A stretch of 64,000 nt of DNA from Flavobacterium akiainvivens (lineage in GTDB: Bacteria > Bacteroidota > Bacteroidia > Flavobacteriales > Flavobacteriaceae), in contig NZ_LIYD01000005.1 in the NCBI RefSeq assembly GCF_001278115.1, positions 4,125,813 through 4,189,812 of the forward strand, read 5' to 3'. Shown in pieces: positions 63,984 to 64,000 of this stretch. The notes beneath the pieces were generated by a model, which worked only from the letters and a program-made list of their open reading frames with translations, made no database searches and had not been told where the DNA came from. The position numbers were made by a program, and so were the translations under genes. Within the stretch, counting starts at the first letter, position 1. Each line of letters opens with the position of its first letter.

Positions 63984-64000
63984 ATGAATAAGATAGTAGA
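63984..64000 (+). CDS. Start of a gene cut by the window end
   Basis: An ATG (MNKIV…) 22 nt after a complete promoter; only five codons are visible, so nothing can be said of the product. The ATGs at 63964 and 63976 lead to a stop after a few codons. Confidence 0.5.

Noticed and set aside
1..64000. Prophage, integrase, insertion sequence or plasmid genes
   Set aside because: No transposase, integrase, phage structural or replication protein motif was seen on either strand.

Overview
The window comes from a bacterium of the phylum Bacteroidota, most likely class Flavobacteriia. Seen in the sequence: many transcription starts carry the -7 box TAnnTTTG, several with a TTG about 19-22 nt upstream; start codons rarely have a Shine-Dalgarno sequence; about twenty exported proteins have signal peptides cut just before a Gln (…AxAQ); and several proteins are types typical of this group (CarboxypepD-reg outer-membrane barrels, GSCFA, TPM/LemA, LysRS with a C-terminal extension). 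The genes are dense, mostly in short co-directional runs with intrinsic terminators between them. I see no phage, plasmid, transposase, CRISPR or rRNA gene.

Layout. 1-3.2 kb: a tandem array of seven small exported lipocalin-like proteins, the first cut by the window edge. 3.5-5.9 kb: initiator tRNA, era and der. 6.0-11.8 kb: two paralogous 930-aa outer-membrane beta-barrels. 11.9-18.6 kb: SRPBCC protein, MgtC/CinA operon, a NarL-type two-component pair, two paralogous seven-helix membrane proteins and an unknown. 18.9-19.4 kb: a frameshifted orphan of the lipocalin family. 19.7-24.9 kb: alaS operon with two lipoproteins and a GSCFA protein. 25.0-28.2 kb: M23 peptidase, MerR, LemA and two TPM proteins. 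28.3-31.8 kb: a looser region with a Thr/Pro-rich protein, an rRNA-leader-like segment with no rRNA, two orphan small genes, a REP-like hairpin, AIM24 and a phased heptamer repeat. 32.0-33.8 kb: a second tandem lipocalin-like array of four genes. 34-38.5 kb: small exported proteins and a stress-type operon (SDR, DUF892 ferritin-like, lipoprotein). 38.6-48.3 kb: beta-propeller-like lipoprotein, a 1237-aa metallophosphoesterase-barrel fusion, an HD-Pycsar-effector fusion, DUF1801, rsmG, desaturase and aminotransferase. 48.4-55.3 kb: GAF protein, fused oligopeptide ABC ATPase, and an MntR/MntH manganese unit in which MntH carries a C-terminal universal-stress domain. 55.3-64 kb: MBL hydrolase, ACC-deaminase-like/glucosaminidase/hemL operon, three small Spy-like exported proteins, lysS and a lipoprotein.

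Two themes stand out. One is a family of about 150-aa secreted GxW lipocalin-like proteins: eleven intact or edge-cut copies plus one frameshifted copy, in two tandem arrays and one orphan, with mosaic copies that suggest gene conversion. The other is a set of low-complexity intergenic repeats. One is an 84-nt array of twelve in-phase heptamers, and its TGAACAC unit also occurs in frame inside the GSCFA gene. The most system-like single gene is the HD-PycTM fusion, which has no cyclase beside it.
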